64,000 nucleotides of DNA from Ctenosaura bakeri (GCA_948474755.1 CAOLHI010000484.1:620001-684000), one strand, 5' to 3'; shown: positions 11,340-22,760, counted from the stretch's first letter. Notes: generated by a model from the sequence alone, not told the origin. Translations and numbers: made by a program.

Positions 11340-11960
11340 CAAGTTAAGGTGCAGAAAGCGCCTGAGTTTAGAAGCAAGTTGAAGCCCAATGCAGCTGGTG
11401 CAAATCTTGTGGTACAGTACTGTATCTGGTTTCTAAAGCACACATCCAGTAATAGTCTGACCATAGTATTTTGCACAGCCTGTAGCCAGCAAACATTTTT
11501 AAAGGGCAGCTCCTGGAGAGTTTGCTCTGTTTGGGATGTAATTAAGGGATGAACCATTGTGATTAGATCCTGCCTCATGAAGAAAAGGTTCAGCGGGATT
11601 GCAGATGGAAGCTGGACAAAGACACTCCTAGCCACAAACAGCCACCTGGTCTTCCATGAATAACTCGGGATCCACAAGAATTTCCACTCTTTCAACCTGA
11701 TATGTCAGATGGAGTGCAACCCCATCCAGAATGGTCTGGAATCACAATTCTAGTTTAGCTTTCCTAATGACTAACAGAACTTTTCTGTTCTGGATTGAGC
11801 TTCAGATTATTCTCCCACACCTACTACATTTAGAAATAATTTAGTATCTCCTTGGTATCAGTTGCAAAAGACAGATTGAGCTGGATATCATTAGCATACT
11901 GATGACACTTCCCGATTCTGGGTGACCTACCATTTGCTTCATGTAAGATATTAAAAAGCA
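11340..11960 (-). pseudogene. CR1/L3-like LINE reverse-transcriptase fragment, antisense
   Basis: Read on the - strand, the order matches the 3' half of a CR1/L2-superclade reverse transcriptase. A segment HQYANDIQL (about 11877-11903) stands where HQYADDTQL is usual. A motif resembling LNPEKTEVLL follows near 11800. Then comes a conserved C-terminal stretch with VARSVFVQL, PLITSQ and LQAVQNTMVRLL (about 11450-11640). One frame stays open through most of that end (down to 11147), but upstream parts are shifted. The first Asp of the YADD box is Asn here, and the 5' end is missing, so it is dead. Confidence 0.7.
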
Positions 11961-12571
11961 TGCAGGAATTCCTTCAATCAAAAACTGATAAAATAAGTGT
12001 ATCTGGATTTAACTAATTGTTACTTAGATAACAATTTTGTGTTATTTGTCTTAACTATATGGAGAACCTAAAGATACATAGTTATGTGTCTATGATATAA
12101 TATACAGCTAAAAGGAACACAGTCTTTTGTATACAGTGATATGTATAAATCTCTCTGACATTTACATCTTGAGGGAAGAGGGAAACTTTTTAAACTTTTC
12201 TTAACTTTTAATTTTTTGTTCACAGCTGCTGAGAATGTCTATAAGAGAGAATATGATGTTTTAGCAAGTCTTAATGTGGTTATGATTCATTTCAACTATT
12301 AATACTGTACTGTACCTCCTCTTACATTTGTCTATATTTCTTCTCTTTCTAACTGTGGAAAGGATAATTTTTTATATTTATTAATTAAAGCTGGAATCTC
12401 ATCATGTGGGGAAGTCTAATTTTTTTTTCTTTTTCTTAATAATGGAATGTCATGTTATGTATGGTTATGTAAGACCAATTTTTTCTTTTTATTAGATGTT
12501 AGATGATAGATTGTCTTGTCAATTCGTATGTACATGATTTATTATTATAATATTAGATATGATATTCTGTA
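11961..12571. other. AT-rich unrecognised DNA
   Basis: Strongly AT-rich with T-runs; no gene or repeat family recognised. Confidence 0.45.
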
Positions 12572-13093
12572 TTGTGTTTTTTGATGAAGTTTTTGTTGCT
12601 TCTTTTGTTCTTTTTATATACTTTTTTGATAGTTACTTCTTTTTCTCCTTTTATGTATAGAGATAACCATTCTAACAGCAGTGGTACTTTAACTCCTCTG
12701 GTTGAATTTAATACCCAATGGAAGGAGGTTAGAACAATCTTGACTTCCCTATATGACAAAATTGAACCACTGAGAGACTATCTTAAGAAGGACAACATCA
12801 TTTGTCAGGATAAAGGAGATTCTCTCACTCCAGACTCAACAGTAAGCAAAAATGCTCGGTTAGTAGAAAATTTAAACCAGCTGATGGAATGTCAACAAGG
12901 AAATTTAATCTGTTTGGATCCAGAAAACACTGAAGACACTGAAGGCTGTCTTAAACAAGACCTACAAATTGCAGAAGCACAAACTGTATCCAAACCCCTG
13001 AAAACATTGGGTCTTGAGCAGGACTTGGCATGTCATTCTTTACCTCTTTCTCCTTTTATGTATATATTTAAATCTGAAAAAAAAAAACTTTAA
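12572..13093 (+). other. Orphan open frame of 173 codons, function unknown
   Basis: One frame stays open for 173 codons in AT-rich DNA. The first about 28 residues are a Leu/Phe/Tyr-rich hydrophobic run; the middle (about residues 48-150) is hydrophilic and looks more protein-like, with charged and polar residues in a reasonable mix. I recognise no domain. The phrase CTCCTTTTATGTATA occurs near both ends (about 12647 and 13050), so part may be a duplication. It could be an element-derived fragment (for example an ORF1-like piece) or chance; no splice or promoter evidence supports a gene. Confidence 0.2.
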
Positions 13094-13554
13094 AAAAAGC
13101 ATACAAGACAATGTTGAGCCTTTTGCAGCTCTACCACTAAATGGCTGAAGAACCACCCTCTGGAAATATTCAGCCAAGGACAGAACTACTGCAATGCAGT
13201 GTCTATAAGTCTGTTATCAGTCTCTGAGAGGTCCAAAAGAACCCATCCAGTTCTGTTTGAAAATCTTTTTAGAAAGTCTTATAATAGAAGTTATTCAGCA
13301 CCTAGCAGTCAAGAAAAACAAGCATGATTGTTAGTCTTAGAACTGATAACCTTCTAGCCTTCTAGAGTTAATTTCTTTTCTTGATCAAATGGCAGCCAGC
13401 CAGCTGCACACTCATTAGAAGCTTCCATCTGCTTGTTTTGTGCTGCCATCCGAGTCTCACTGAGTGTGCAAGGATTTTTTTTGTTGTTCTTTCTTTCATG
13501 CTTATGGGGTTTTTTAAAAGAAAAAAATAATGATGACATTTCAGCCTCAGAAGC

Positions 13555-14100
13555 CATTTTATGGCAAGCTCAAAAGTGCTGTGTGCCCCAGTATTCCAAT
13601 ATTGCTCTGTGAGCAACAAGGATGATGCTCTGTGACCTCCTTCCACTCCTGCCACAATTACTCGTATGTGTTCAAATTAAGCCTGTAATTATCTGTCAGT
13701 TATGTGGAAGACACACAGACATTTCCACAGCAGTGGCTGGAAAGCCAGTTTCCTGATTTATTCATTTGTGGAAAGGAGTGCCAGGGCAAACTTCCTCAGC
13801 TGCTGATGGACTGTGACCTTCATCCACTCCAGCTATGATTGCCCGGAGGCATTCATATTAAGCCTGCAATTATGTGGCAGTTGTACGGAACAGCAAAACC
13901 CATTTCCACAGCCGCCGCCTGAAGAGCCAGCTTTCTCTTCCTTCATTAGTTGAAAAGGAGGTTTCTGCTGATCTCCTTACTTGCTGATTTTTGCTCCCAA
14001 TGAGCTCATAGTCCCACAGGCATCCTGATGAAGGAAGCAGGGCTATGGCAGAAAAAATCTTTGAAATAAAACAAGACATCCCTGATCCATGGTCTTTCGA
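13555..14100 (+). repeat. Diverged tandem duplication, unit about 181 bp
   Basis: The phrase CTGTGACCTYCWTCCACTCC starts at 13630 and again at 13811, and in both units it is followed by TTMAATT/TATTAAGCCTG(Y)AATTAT, a GTCAGTT/GGCAGTT block, and CATTTCCACAG then a GCCAG block. A partial third unit continues to about 14100. The units are diverged, so this is an old local duplication or the rest of a satellite-like array. Boundaries are approximate. Confidence 0.6.
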
Positions 14101-15787
14101 GGCTACAATCCCTATAATCTATAGACATGGTCAAATGCTATGTATCAAGATGAGCATTGTAGTCAATGCATTGCTAGGGCATGGTTTGGGAATGAATATA
14201 TTCTTTCTTTTTAAAGGATGATTAAACTGGCTGCTGCTGTCAGGAAACGGCACCTTTCAGGACAAAGAGCAGTGCAGGGGGGTTTATTGTGCACAAGGAA
14301 TTGGGATCAAGATTGGGGACATAGTCTAGATGATGATTCCATGGCTGCTTTTTCATGACCCCATCCAAGAAAAAGTGTGGCAAGTTTTAGTAAAATTTTA
14401 GTTCTTTTTTCTTTTAAAGTACAAATAATATAACACATAGTTCTGGTTCACAGTTCAATTCAGTATCAGTTGGTCATTTCTGGATGTTGAAAGTTTTCAT
14501 AAAAGACATGATAGAGCTAAATCTTTTATACTAAAGAAACCCTCTAGGCATCAGGATAGGGAAAGGTGCCCCTGCTTGATACTTTAGGAAGTCACCATCA
14601 GTCAATGTCCACAGGTTGAGGTTAGATAAACCTATCATCTGATTTCATATATGTTTATATATTTCAGTTCTTTTCTCTGGCTCTCTTTCTAAAAGAAGAC
14701 ATGAGCTTCAGCTGCACCCTTTTGAGAAGGCATAAAAATATCCAATTTTCACTGTGGTTGTAAACTTGTATCTATGTTAGAGATGTAAAGAATATTTTTA
14801 AATTTTATAGTTCTTGATGGAAAAAGATACATTAAAACATTAAGACTGAGAAATGGACCAACTGATGTGATTTTTGTTTTATTATTCTGGAATTCAGGAT
14901 TTTTTGGTGGAAAATTTGTTGGGGCAGATAAATGGTTCTTTCATTACTGCTCTATCCTTTGATAGGAATTACAGGTATCTTTTCTGTCTTCTATCTATCT
15001 ATCTACTACTATCTATCTATCTATCTATCTATCTCTATATCTCTCTCTATAAAAGCTTTATTACAGCCAGACCAGATTTCAGCCCAAGGCTTGTTTTCAT
15101 ATTTTTTCTGCCTATTTTTTTTGTCTATATTCTTCTGGCCATGCTCCTGCTAATTTCATTTTGACCGGAAAAAGACAATTACTCTTTGTTTTGCACTGAG
15201 GTGAACTGAGGGCACCTGGCCCGCTAAAATGAGCATTTCCCATAGGTTCTCAACACCTGCCAACAGTTTTACCTCAGAATATCTAAGCTGTTCCATTACT
15301 CGCTGCTTTTTGCCCCATGTTTTGCCAAAGCTGGCTTTTCTGCTGTGCTCCATGCTTCTCTCTGTTTCTCTCCTTTTCCCATGCAACAAACCAGTCACCA
15401 TGTAATTGATGTCAATAAATGCACCGCAAAGAAAAAGGCAACAAAAGTAGCAAAGCGAGCCCAGTGTTTAAAAATAGCTGTTTTTTTAACTGGCTGATGT
15501 ATCATGTATTTAAACTGTGGATGGCCAGCTTTTCCCACCCATATGTTTGCAAGCAAAATATGTGCATAAACAGCACTATTGGGAGAGTCATGTCCCCCCC
15601 ACGTTTCTGACAAAATTATAATTCTTAGGAAATACTCCCCCTTCTTTCTTTCCTCTTCTGTCAACACATTGGCTTGACCCAGTTTGTGACTATTGTTAGA
15701 CTTGGTAGCCTTGTGTGCTAAGTGTGCTTGCTTTAAAGTTCATAGCCCTTTTAAGGCTGCACATCTGTCTATGTGTCTCACTTTGTT
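14101..15787. other. Unrecognised DNA with one microsatellite
   Basis: Nothing was recognised beyond the ATCT tract at 14990-15050. Small open frames near the tract are read through the repeat itself. Confidence 0.45.
14990..15050 (+). repeat. (ATCT)n microsatellite with CT-rich end
   Basis: CTAT repeats with one interruption (CTACTA), passing into TCTC-type repeats. Confidence 0.9.
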
Positions 15788-15965
15788 TTTTGCTGTTATG
15801 TGCCTTCAGGTCAACTATGATTTATGGCTACCCCTCTCCCCGGTTCTTCTTTGCAAGATTCATTCCATCAAGGTTTGCCACTGCCTTCCTCTTAGGCTGA
15901 GAGAGTGTGACTTGTCAAATCATCCAGTGGCTGAATGAAGATTTAAAACTTCGTCTCCTGGAGTC
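15788..15965 (-). mobile_element. tRNA-derived SINE fragment, antisense
   Basis: TTATGTGCCTTCAGGTCAAC followed by a GCCACTGCCTTCCTCTTAGG block is the antisense of the 3' part of the SINE family seen whole at 22545-22760. The tRNA-like head is missing or very diverged. Confidence 0.6.
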
Positions 15966-16296
15966 ATCATCCAGCACTCATGTTTGACTTCTGCTCACAT
16001 AATTGATATAGTTATTATTAAGGATGGGACAAATCCAGAATTTTCCAAATCCGAATCCAGATCCGAAGCCCTGGAAGGTTCTGGGAATCCACGAATGTCA
16101 TGAATCTCGAATCTTTCAAATCCTTTTTTCAAAAAGGGTTTAAAAAGCAAGGGAAAGAAGGATAATCTTGGGCAAGACACACTCTCTCAGCCTTAGCAAA
16201 AGCCTAGGCAAAGGCAAACTTCCCTCTGAAGAAATCTGGCCAGGACAATTGTCATAGTTTTGCCTCAGGATCTCCCCAGATTGAAAATGACATGAA

Positions 16297-16362
16297 GGCC
16301 CTTTCTACACAGGCAGAAAAATGTGGATTAATCCACATTTTCCTGCCTGTGTAAACAGGGCC
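16297..16362. repeat. 66-bp near-perfect palindrome with GGCCCT ends
   Basis: Two 33-base arms meet head to head at GGATT/AATCC with no spacer and differ at only about 3-4 positions. The ends are GGCCCTTTCTACAC and its near complement. It looks like a minimal MITE consisting of inverted repeats only, and shares its termini with larger elements in this window. Confidence 0.75.
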
Positions 16363-16616
16363 ACTATTACAGTACAGAGATAATCCAGGTCAAAACTAGC
16401 TTTTCTTTGCATAGCTCCTTCTGGCATCCTGGAGTTTGTAGTTTGATCATGCGCCAGCACACTTTGTCAGAGAAAACTACAAACTACAAACTCCAGAATT
16501 GTGTCTGAAAGAGCTTTGCAAGGGAACGATGCAAAGAAATGTTCAGCTGTCCTTGAAAGCTCAAGAACACTGTACCTTCCAGTCAAGTCTCAAGTCCTGC
16601 AACAAGGAAGGTACTT

Positions 16617-16654
16617 AAAACAAACAAACAAACAAACAAACAAACAAACAAACA
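16617..16654 (+). repeat. (AAAC)n microsatellite
   Basis: About nine consecutive CAAA units. Confidence 0.95.
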
Positions 16655-17234
16655 GCCTCTAGTCCAATCTCAATTCTGCACCTTGCAGTCTCAAGAGTCA
16701 AGTCTCAAATCCTCCAACAAAGAAAGCACTTAAAAACACACACACACATACACACAAACAAGTCTCTAGTCCAGTCAATTCTCTACCCTCAAGTCCTACA
16801 AGGGACACTCAAGTCAAATATCTAGGCTTGTTGCAACAATTCCCAATCCCTACCCTCCAGTCTCAAATCAAAAACTAATACAGATTAATACATGCTCAAT
16901 AAACGATTCTGGAGGCAACTACTGTTCACCTGGTTTGTTGTAGGCAACACACACTCCTCTTATAGAATCAGCTAGAGTAGAACCCCATTCTTTCCCAGCT
17001 CAGATTTTTTGGCATTAATTGTTTACCACAGACATGCTGCTGCAACACAAGACCAAAAGTCTGTGTTTCTCCAGCTCTCCTTTGTAACCTTTCCAATGGC
17101 AATGCTGCTTGTAAACTTGCAGCTAGACAGAGGAAAAAGAGGACAAGGGGTTGAGAAGCATAAAAAGACTTTCTAAAAGGGAGCTTCAAAATGAGTTAAC
17201 TGAAGTATTCATGTATTCAAGACACAGAAACTAA

Positions 17235-17661
17235 GGCCCTTTCCACACCTTACCATCTTCCAGCGCTGGGGTATGGGGATCGCGTGAGCAGCCTCCGGCG
17301 AGAGGCTCTCACATCCTGGGTCCTTCAGCTCTGCAAGAGCTGCCTGCTCACATGAGAGCCCCACCTCTTCTTTCTGCAGTGCAGCCTGGGACCTTCCCAG
17401 GCTGCGCCTGGGGGGGCAGGGGCAGAGCATGACTGGCGCGGTTCCCGAGGCTCCACATGCCAGGTAGCTGCACCGGGGCCCGGGAGCAATGCACGATTGT
17501 ACATCATTTTCCACTTCTAGCCGAAAATGAAAAGGTGCGTGATTGGCACCTGCCGGCCCTTGGAGTGTTGTGCGATTGTGAGTGTGTCATGCAGATCACT
17601 CCTCACAATCGCGCCATGCTCCAGGCCCTCTTTCGCATGTAAAATGCCATGCGAAAATGGT
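17235..17661. mobile_element. GC-rich inverted-repeat (hAT-like) element, copy B
   Basis: Same design as copy A at 1531: left end GGCCCTTTCCACACC, right end (other strand) GACCATTTTCGCATGGC, a GC-rich first half, and a second half with CACAATCGC-type internal hairpins. About 427 bases, the same length as copy A, which indicates a defined short non-autonomous family. Open frames on the - strand are chance frames in GC-rich sequence. Confidence 0.65.
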
Positions 17662-18054
17662 CTAAGAGAGGAAGTGGCATCATGACATTCTTAGTCCCAG
17701 AATTGACCAAAGAAAGCTGGTGAAGGGGAAAGTATGGCTGGCATGGCTTGCATGGAACCCTTGAACCCCCTTTTGCAGTCTTTGGAACCCCCTGGGACAT
17801 TCCCACAAGCTCCTAGACCCCCCCCCACAAACTCAGTTTTGCTTCTCTGTCCCTCACCTCCCAATCCCTATCCCAAAATTACCTTGCAGAGGGAGGCATA
17901 ACCAGGGAAAGGCAGCACTGGGGGCACAGGCAGCAGAAGGGAGAAATGGTGGCTTTCCCGGGCATGTGAGGCTTTATGCTGGTCTGCCAGCCAATCACCC
18001 GTGCCCACGTTGGGTGGGAAAACATGTGAGAAGCTGGATCCTGTCCTGGTCCCG

Positions 18055-18129
18055 AGTTTTCAGGTGTCCTGGTCTTCCAAGTTTTCAGGTGTCCTGGTCT
18101 CCCAGGTTTTCAGGTGTCCCGGTCTCCAA
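18055..18129 (+). repeat. 25-bp tandem repeat, three units
   Basis: Units at 18055-18079, 18080-18104 and 18105-18129 share the core TTTTCAGGTGTCC and differ by one to a few bases. Confidence 0.9.
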
Positions 18130-18339
18130 CAAACTGTTTGAGTGGTGGATTTGAAAGATTCTGTTTGCCTACTTTTGCACAGGGATTCGGATTCCTGAAT
18201 CTCAAATCTCTGCCAAAGATTCAAGGATTTGAGGATTCAAGGATTTGGTTGGCCCCATTCCTAGTTATTACAAATTGTAAGAGTTATTGTAAGATATAAA
18301 AATATAATCCTAAGAAATGCTTTTAAAATGTATTACTTT

Positions 18340-18840
18340 TCTGAAATTTAATACTGGTTATATTGAGATGTCAGATCTGGCCAAGGTGGTAGGTGTCATA
18401 GCTACCCCCCATTTGGACTACTGTAGCATGTTCTACTTAGGGCTGCCTTTGCAGAGTGTTCGGCAACTTCAGCTGATCCATAGAACTGCAGCTGGACTGT
18501 CAACTAGGGTAGGTTACATAGACCGTACTATGACCCTGCCAAAACAGCTCCACCGGCTGACAGGTTGTCTCGTGCCGCAATTCAAAGAGCTGGTTATGAT
18601 CTATAGAGCCATAAATGGTTCAGGTCCAGGCTATTTAGAAGACTGTATCTCCCTTTATGAGCTGGCTTAGACTCTGAGATCATCAGACAGGCCCTTTTCT
18701 CAGTCTGGCCACTATCACAAGCATGGCTGGTGGGGTGTGAGGGAGTCCTTCTTGATAGCTACCCCTAGATTCTGGAACTCCCCAACTTGGCCCCCTCCTT
18801 GTTCCCTTTCCTTTGGTAGGTTACAAATGTTTTATTCCAG
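18340..18840 (+). pseudogene. CR1/L3-like LINE 3' fragment (reverse transcriptase C-terminus)
   Basis: The + strand translates to the conserved end of the CR1/L2-superclade pol protein: HLDYCSMFYLGLPLQSVRQL (about 18411-18470), then LIHRTAAGLSTRV and a LVMIYRAINGSGPGYLED block (about 18590-18645). These non-LTR elements copy through RNA and are usually 5'-truncated, as this one is. A single frame is open for 117 codons (18317-18670). The copy continues after the SINE insertion, at about 19036-19290. Confidence 0.8.
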
Positions 18841-19035
18841 TGTAGTAGTTTGAATGTTGGACTATAACCTTGGAGGCTAGAGTTCGATTCTCAGTTTGGT
18901 CATGGAAACCCTCTGGGTGCATCACACTCTCTCAGCCCAAGAAAACCCTGTGAGAGGTTCACCTTAGGGTTTTGAGGGCACCCAACAACACCAAAACCAC
19001 CACTACCACCACCAACAACAACAATAACAGGGCTT
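18841..19035 (+). mobile_element. tRNA-derived SINE nested in the LINE
   Basis: It begins with a tRNA-like head (GTAGTAGTTTGAATGTTGGA, A-box-like; then GTTCGATTCTC, B-box-like) and ends in a CAACAACA-type tail. It sits between two parts of one LINE copy, as shown by comparing the uninterrupted order at 45300-45400. It was therefore inserted after the LINE. Confidence 0.7.
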
Positions 19036-19290
19036 TTAAAAGCAGAAAGTTTTAAAAGAACAGACTAGGAGGTGCTATACTGTTTTAACTGAACTGTTTT
19101 TAAGAGCTTTTTATCTTTCTAATTGCATTTGATTTTTTAACTTGAGGGGTGAACTGTTTTAATGCAATCTGTTTTAATGTTCACTTTTTAAAGTTTTTAA
19201 TTGTATTGTTTTCCTAAAATGTGGGACGCTTTGAGTTCCAGTTAATAATTTTTTATTATTGTTGTTGTTGTTGTTGTTGTTTCAAAAAGC
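19036..19290 (+). mobile_element. CR1/L3-like LINE 3' end, resumed after the SINE
   Basis: GGAGGTGCTATACTGTTTTAA and GACGCTTTGAGTTCCAGTTA match the tail order of the LINE at 44886-45640. It ends in an ATT/GTT repeat (about 19250-19280), the usual microsatellite-like tail of this group. Confidence 0.65.
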
Positions 19291-20737
19291 AGGCTTTTAA
19301 AACTTGCTGAGAATCTCACCACAAAGAAATCATTTCTCCTTTTCCTCTTTCTGTCTCCAGTCTGAAATATTGCTCTGACATTCCAAGCATTGTCAGAGAG
19401 ATTGGTAGTGACCTGATCAAGTTAATAACAATACAAAAACAACAACAGGAACAACAGTAGAAGTTCTGACATTGATTTTGAAAGACTTTAAAAATGATCT
19501 GCTCTGAACACAACAAAAATAATGGTTATAAAAAGGAATTCAGATTTTTGAAGGATTCTTATTGGTCTTAACCAAGAATTTCCAGCAGTGACACTAATGC
19601 ATCATAATTACCTATTTTTCTTTCTGAACTTCTTACCCTCATGCAAACAATCTACTGAGAGAAGGACAGGAAAAAGAGCACAGAAAAAAGTGGTTGTATG
19701 CAATGACCCCCGCCCCCCGCTTTTTTCCAGAATCCTGGCCCTGCTATTTGGCAGAATGAGATAGCTGCCACAAACACACAGGTAGCTTATGCTCCAGAGT
19801 AAGATGGCACTTCTGCCATTGCTCAGAGGATAAGTGCTGGGAGGCAGAGCTGGTGGTGAGGTGCAGAGAATCAGAGCAGTACATGTCACATAGCCAGACC
19901 TGCATCCCACAAAATGTGCTAAGGCACTGTAGTACTGTAGCTAACATTTTGGACTGAGACTTCAGATATTCCCACTTAGGAAATGCTTGGGTGATCTCAG
20001 GTCAGCCACTTTCTCTCAGCCTAACCCTTCTCACAGGACCATTGTGAAGATAGAGAAGAACATAATGACCTGGCATTCATTGGAGGACAGGTAGTAGGAT
20101 ATAAATGTAACAAATATATAAAGATATAAACTAGCTAGCTTGTTGCTCAAAAATGCTATACAATTACTAACTTGTTTGGTTTCAATTCCAGTTTTGATTT
20201 TCAATCTGTTGGACTTACCTTTCTGAAGAGGGATGAGGAAGGACATTATCTTGCCCTTTGCATCTGGTGGCAAATTGACCTCGTCACCAGGGATCTAAGG
20301 ATGTGGACATATACAGAAGTTTAGGACCACTCAGGCTTGGAAATATCTCCATTGCATTAAGTCCAAACACATACTTAAAAATTCAAAGAAGGGCTTGTAA
20401 ATTTGCAAAAGCCCCCAGTGCACATACTAAAGGGTGAAAGCCATGTAGATGCTGTAACATGGTGGCCCTTTGGATATTGTCCTAGCCACATAGAGACAAT
20501 GTTTACCTGAGCATCTCTCAGGGAGAGGGGAATGTGTTTGAATGATGCAACCATATAGGTGGGGTTAACTGAATGGGATGGATTGATTTGTGACTCATGG
20601 CTGGTGCTGATTCTGTGGGACAAAACTACACAGTCACTTCTGCCAACATGCTAGTGTCATTCAGCTGCAGTGTTCCACCACAAGGAATGTGATCCCATAT
20701 GAGAGGAATGCAGAGTATCATTACATATAGACCTTCA
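19291..20737. other. Unrecognised DNA
   Basis: No gene or repeat family recognised. Open frames of 60-100 codons on the - strand show no domain. Confidence 0.45.
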
Positions 20738-20925
20738 TTTGGTATCGTTATGTGCCTTAAAGCCAACTCTGATTTATAGCACACCTATCATAGTGTTTTC
20801 TTGGTAGATGGGGTTTGCCATTGCCTTCCTCTGAGACTAAGAGAATGTTACTTGACCAAAGTCAACCAATGGGTCTCCATGGCTGAGAAGGGATTCGAAG
20901 CCTGAAGAGTCTATGAATCCTAGGA
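20738..20925 (-). mobile_element. tRNA-derived SINE, antisense
   Basis: ATGTGCCTTAAAGCCAACTC, then GGTTTGCCATTGCCTTCCTC, then GGGATTCGAAGCC (antisense B-box) follow the reverse order of the SINE at 22545-22760. Confidence 0.7.
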
Positions 20926-21962
20926 CTGTCCCAGAGTCCTAGTCCAGCCTGTCCTTTTACATTTTACCCTTTCTTGCAGAACTGGTGAATGGCTGACCAT
21001 CCATTCTTTACCCGATTGAAAGATGACATCCCTCAAACTGGCCCATCTGTTAGACATGGATGGGAAAGATGCTTTTAGCAGGAGATAGTGTGGTTTCTGT
21101 AATAATACTAATACTAATTCCTCCATCACTATACAAGGTGCTTTAAAAGACCAACAAAAGAACTCTAGTTCCCTACCCTCAGGTTTAACATCTAAAGTAA
21201 GGCATGATACAAAAGGAAAAGAGGATGGCAGTGTTGAAGAGGATTAAGTCCAGCAAATAACTCCCTGTTTTTCTCTCCTGCTGTGCCAGGGCAGCAGAAA
21301 TTGGAGGTAAGGCCTTTCATCTGCTGCTGAGCCCAGGCATGACGGAGCTATGTCTGCTTCTTCCTCTCCCTCTGAGGCCAGGTAGACATTATATGTCAAG
21401 AATGGAATCTTTGGTGCCTTCAGCAAGTTACTTTTCATTTCTGTGACTTCTTTTGGATGGGGATCATTAATGCAAGTTAGTGTCTTTTTGAGTCTTTTTG
21501 TGCTGGACGAACTATCATGGTCTCACTTAAATCTGAGAGGTGAGAAGGAATAATAATGTAGAACCTGAAGACTGTCTCTCAGGAGTTTGGTTTGATAGTT
21601 CCAACCAATCTTCCCAGGCATGTATAGAAAATAGCAGTAGTCAGGAAAAAGGAAAGAAATCAAAGAGATCATACAGCATAAGGGAGATCACAAGAGAAGT
21701 TATGGAATTAGTTGATTGTCGAAGCAAACATGCAGACTAGCATGATATATTTTTTCCAAAGTAAGTAACTATACATTTACTTACAATATTTCATATATTC
21801 CCTTATATGTAAAAATATCTTCAAAATAAGCATCATGGAATATACAGCCCAGCTTTGAGCAGCTCCAACTGGCATAGCCAAATAAAATAAATTTTGGGAG
21901 TTAAGAGTTCAAAAACACTGGGGAAGCCACAAGTTCCTCACTCCTGCTTTAAAAACACAGCA
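20926..21962. other. Unrecognised DNA
   Basis: No gene or repeat family recognised. Confidence 0.45.
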
Positions 21963-22248
21963 GGGCCCTTTCATTCCACACAAATTTTATGGCACTATGA
22001 TCCCACTTGTAACTGCCATAGCTGTACTCTATGAAATCCTGAGATTTGTACCTGAGGCAAGTGGTAGAGCTCCATGGCTAAGAATTTGAAATATCCCTCC
22101 CTAAGCCACCTTGGGTCCTGTCCTGTAAGCAAGGTTGGATGTAAAAAAAAAATAAGTAGAATAGAGTGCAAATGCAAGGACTGCAAAGCATAGAACCATG
22201 GCAGTCAAAGTGGAATCATAGCACTATAATTGTGAGGTGTGAAAGGAC
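21963..22248. mobile_element. GGCCYTTTC-type MITE, diverged, with internal insert
   Basis: The left end GGGCCCTTTCATTCCACAC, followed by GGCACTATGATCCCACTT, is mirrored at the right end by AAGTGGAATCATAGCACTATA and GTGAAAGGAC. The centre holds a short A-rich insertion (about 22140-22155) that resembles a LINE or SINE tail. It belongs to the family best seen at 61676-61854. Confidence 0.65.
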
Positions 22249-22544
22249 ATTTGCTTTCTATGGTTGCCATTTAGTCTTAGGATTTCTCCTGGAGAATGCC
22301 AGTGAAATGCCAGTGAAATGTGACCTTCTTGCCTCTAGGTTTGAGTGCCTATTCCATGCTGATAGAAGTTCTACCAAAGAGATCAGAATGGCCTGAGATA
22401 TTTTGATAACAAGGTGCACACTAACTGAAGTGCTAATTTCCAGAGCTGTAGAAGTTATTTTGGCATCTAAGGAAGAAAATCCCCAGAAAGCTTTCTGTAC
22501 AAATAGAGTAATCACCAATTAAATTTTAAAAAATGGATACTGTG

Positions 22545-22760
22545 TGGGTGTAGTGGTTTGAGCATTGTATCACCATTCTGGAGACCAGGGTTTGAATCCC
22601 CATTCAGTCATGGGAACTCGTTGGATGACCTTGGCCAAATCACACTCAGTCAGTCTCAGAGGAAGGCAAAGGCAACCGCTCCCCTGAACAAATCTTGCCA
22701 ACAGAACCCTGCTTTAGGGTTGCCATAAGTTGAATATGACCTGAAGGCAGACAACAACAA
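22545..22760 (+). mobile_element. tRNA-derived SINE, near complete
   Basis: The head carries an A-box-like TAGTGGTTTGAGCATTG and a B-box-like GGTTTGAATCCCC, as in RNA polymerase III promoters of tRNA genes. A body with CTCAGAGGAAGGCAAAGGCA follows, and the tail is ACAACAACAA. This is the reference copy for antisense and sense copies elsewhere in the window. Confidence 0.8.

Larger units (their letters stand above)
16021..18262. mobile_element. Candidate 2.2-kb inverted-repeat composite element
   Basis: The left end reads AGGATGGGACAAATCC and the right end, on the other strand, reads AGGAATGGGGCCAACCAAATCC; both run on into AAATCC/GAATCC-rich sequence. AGTTATTA occurs at 16010-16017 and at 18263-18270, next to the right end and three bases from the left end, as a possible 8-bp duplication. 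TAGGGATGGG-like ends with 8-bp duplications suggest hAT. Inside lie a 66-bp palindrome (16297), an AAAC tract (16617), a GC-rich inverted-repeat element (17235) and a 25-bp tandem repeat (18055). No transposase is encoded. The two ends could also belong to separate insertions. Confidence 0.5.

Noticed and set aside
14874..15164. 96-codon frame with repeated Tyr-Leu-Ser-Ile units
   Set aside because: Most of it is the ATCT microsatellite read as codons.
22545..22760. Functional tRNA gene
   Set aside because: A- and B-box-like segments are present, but the sequence does not fold as a cloverleaf and is followed by a SINE body repeated elsewhere.
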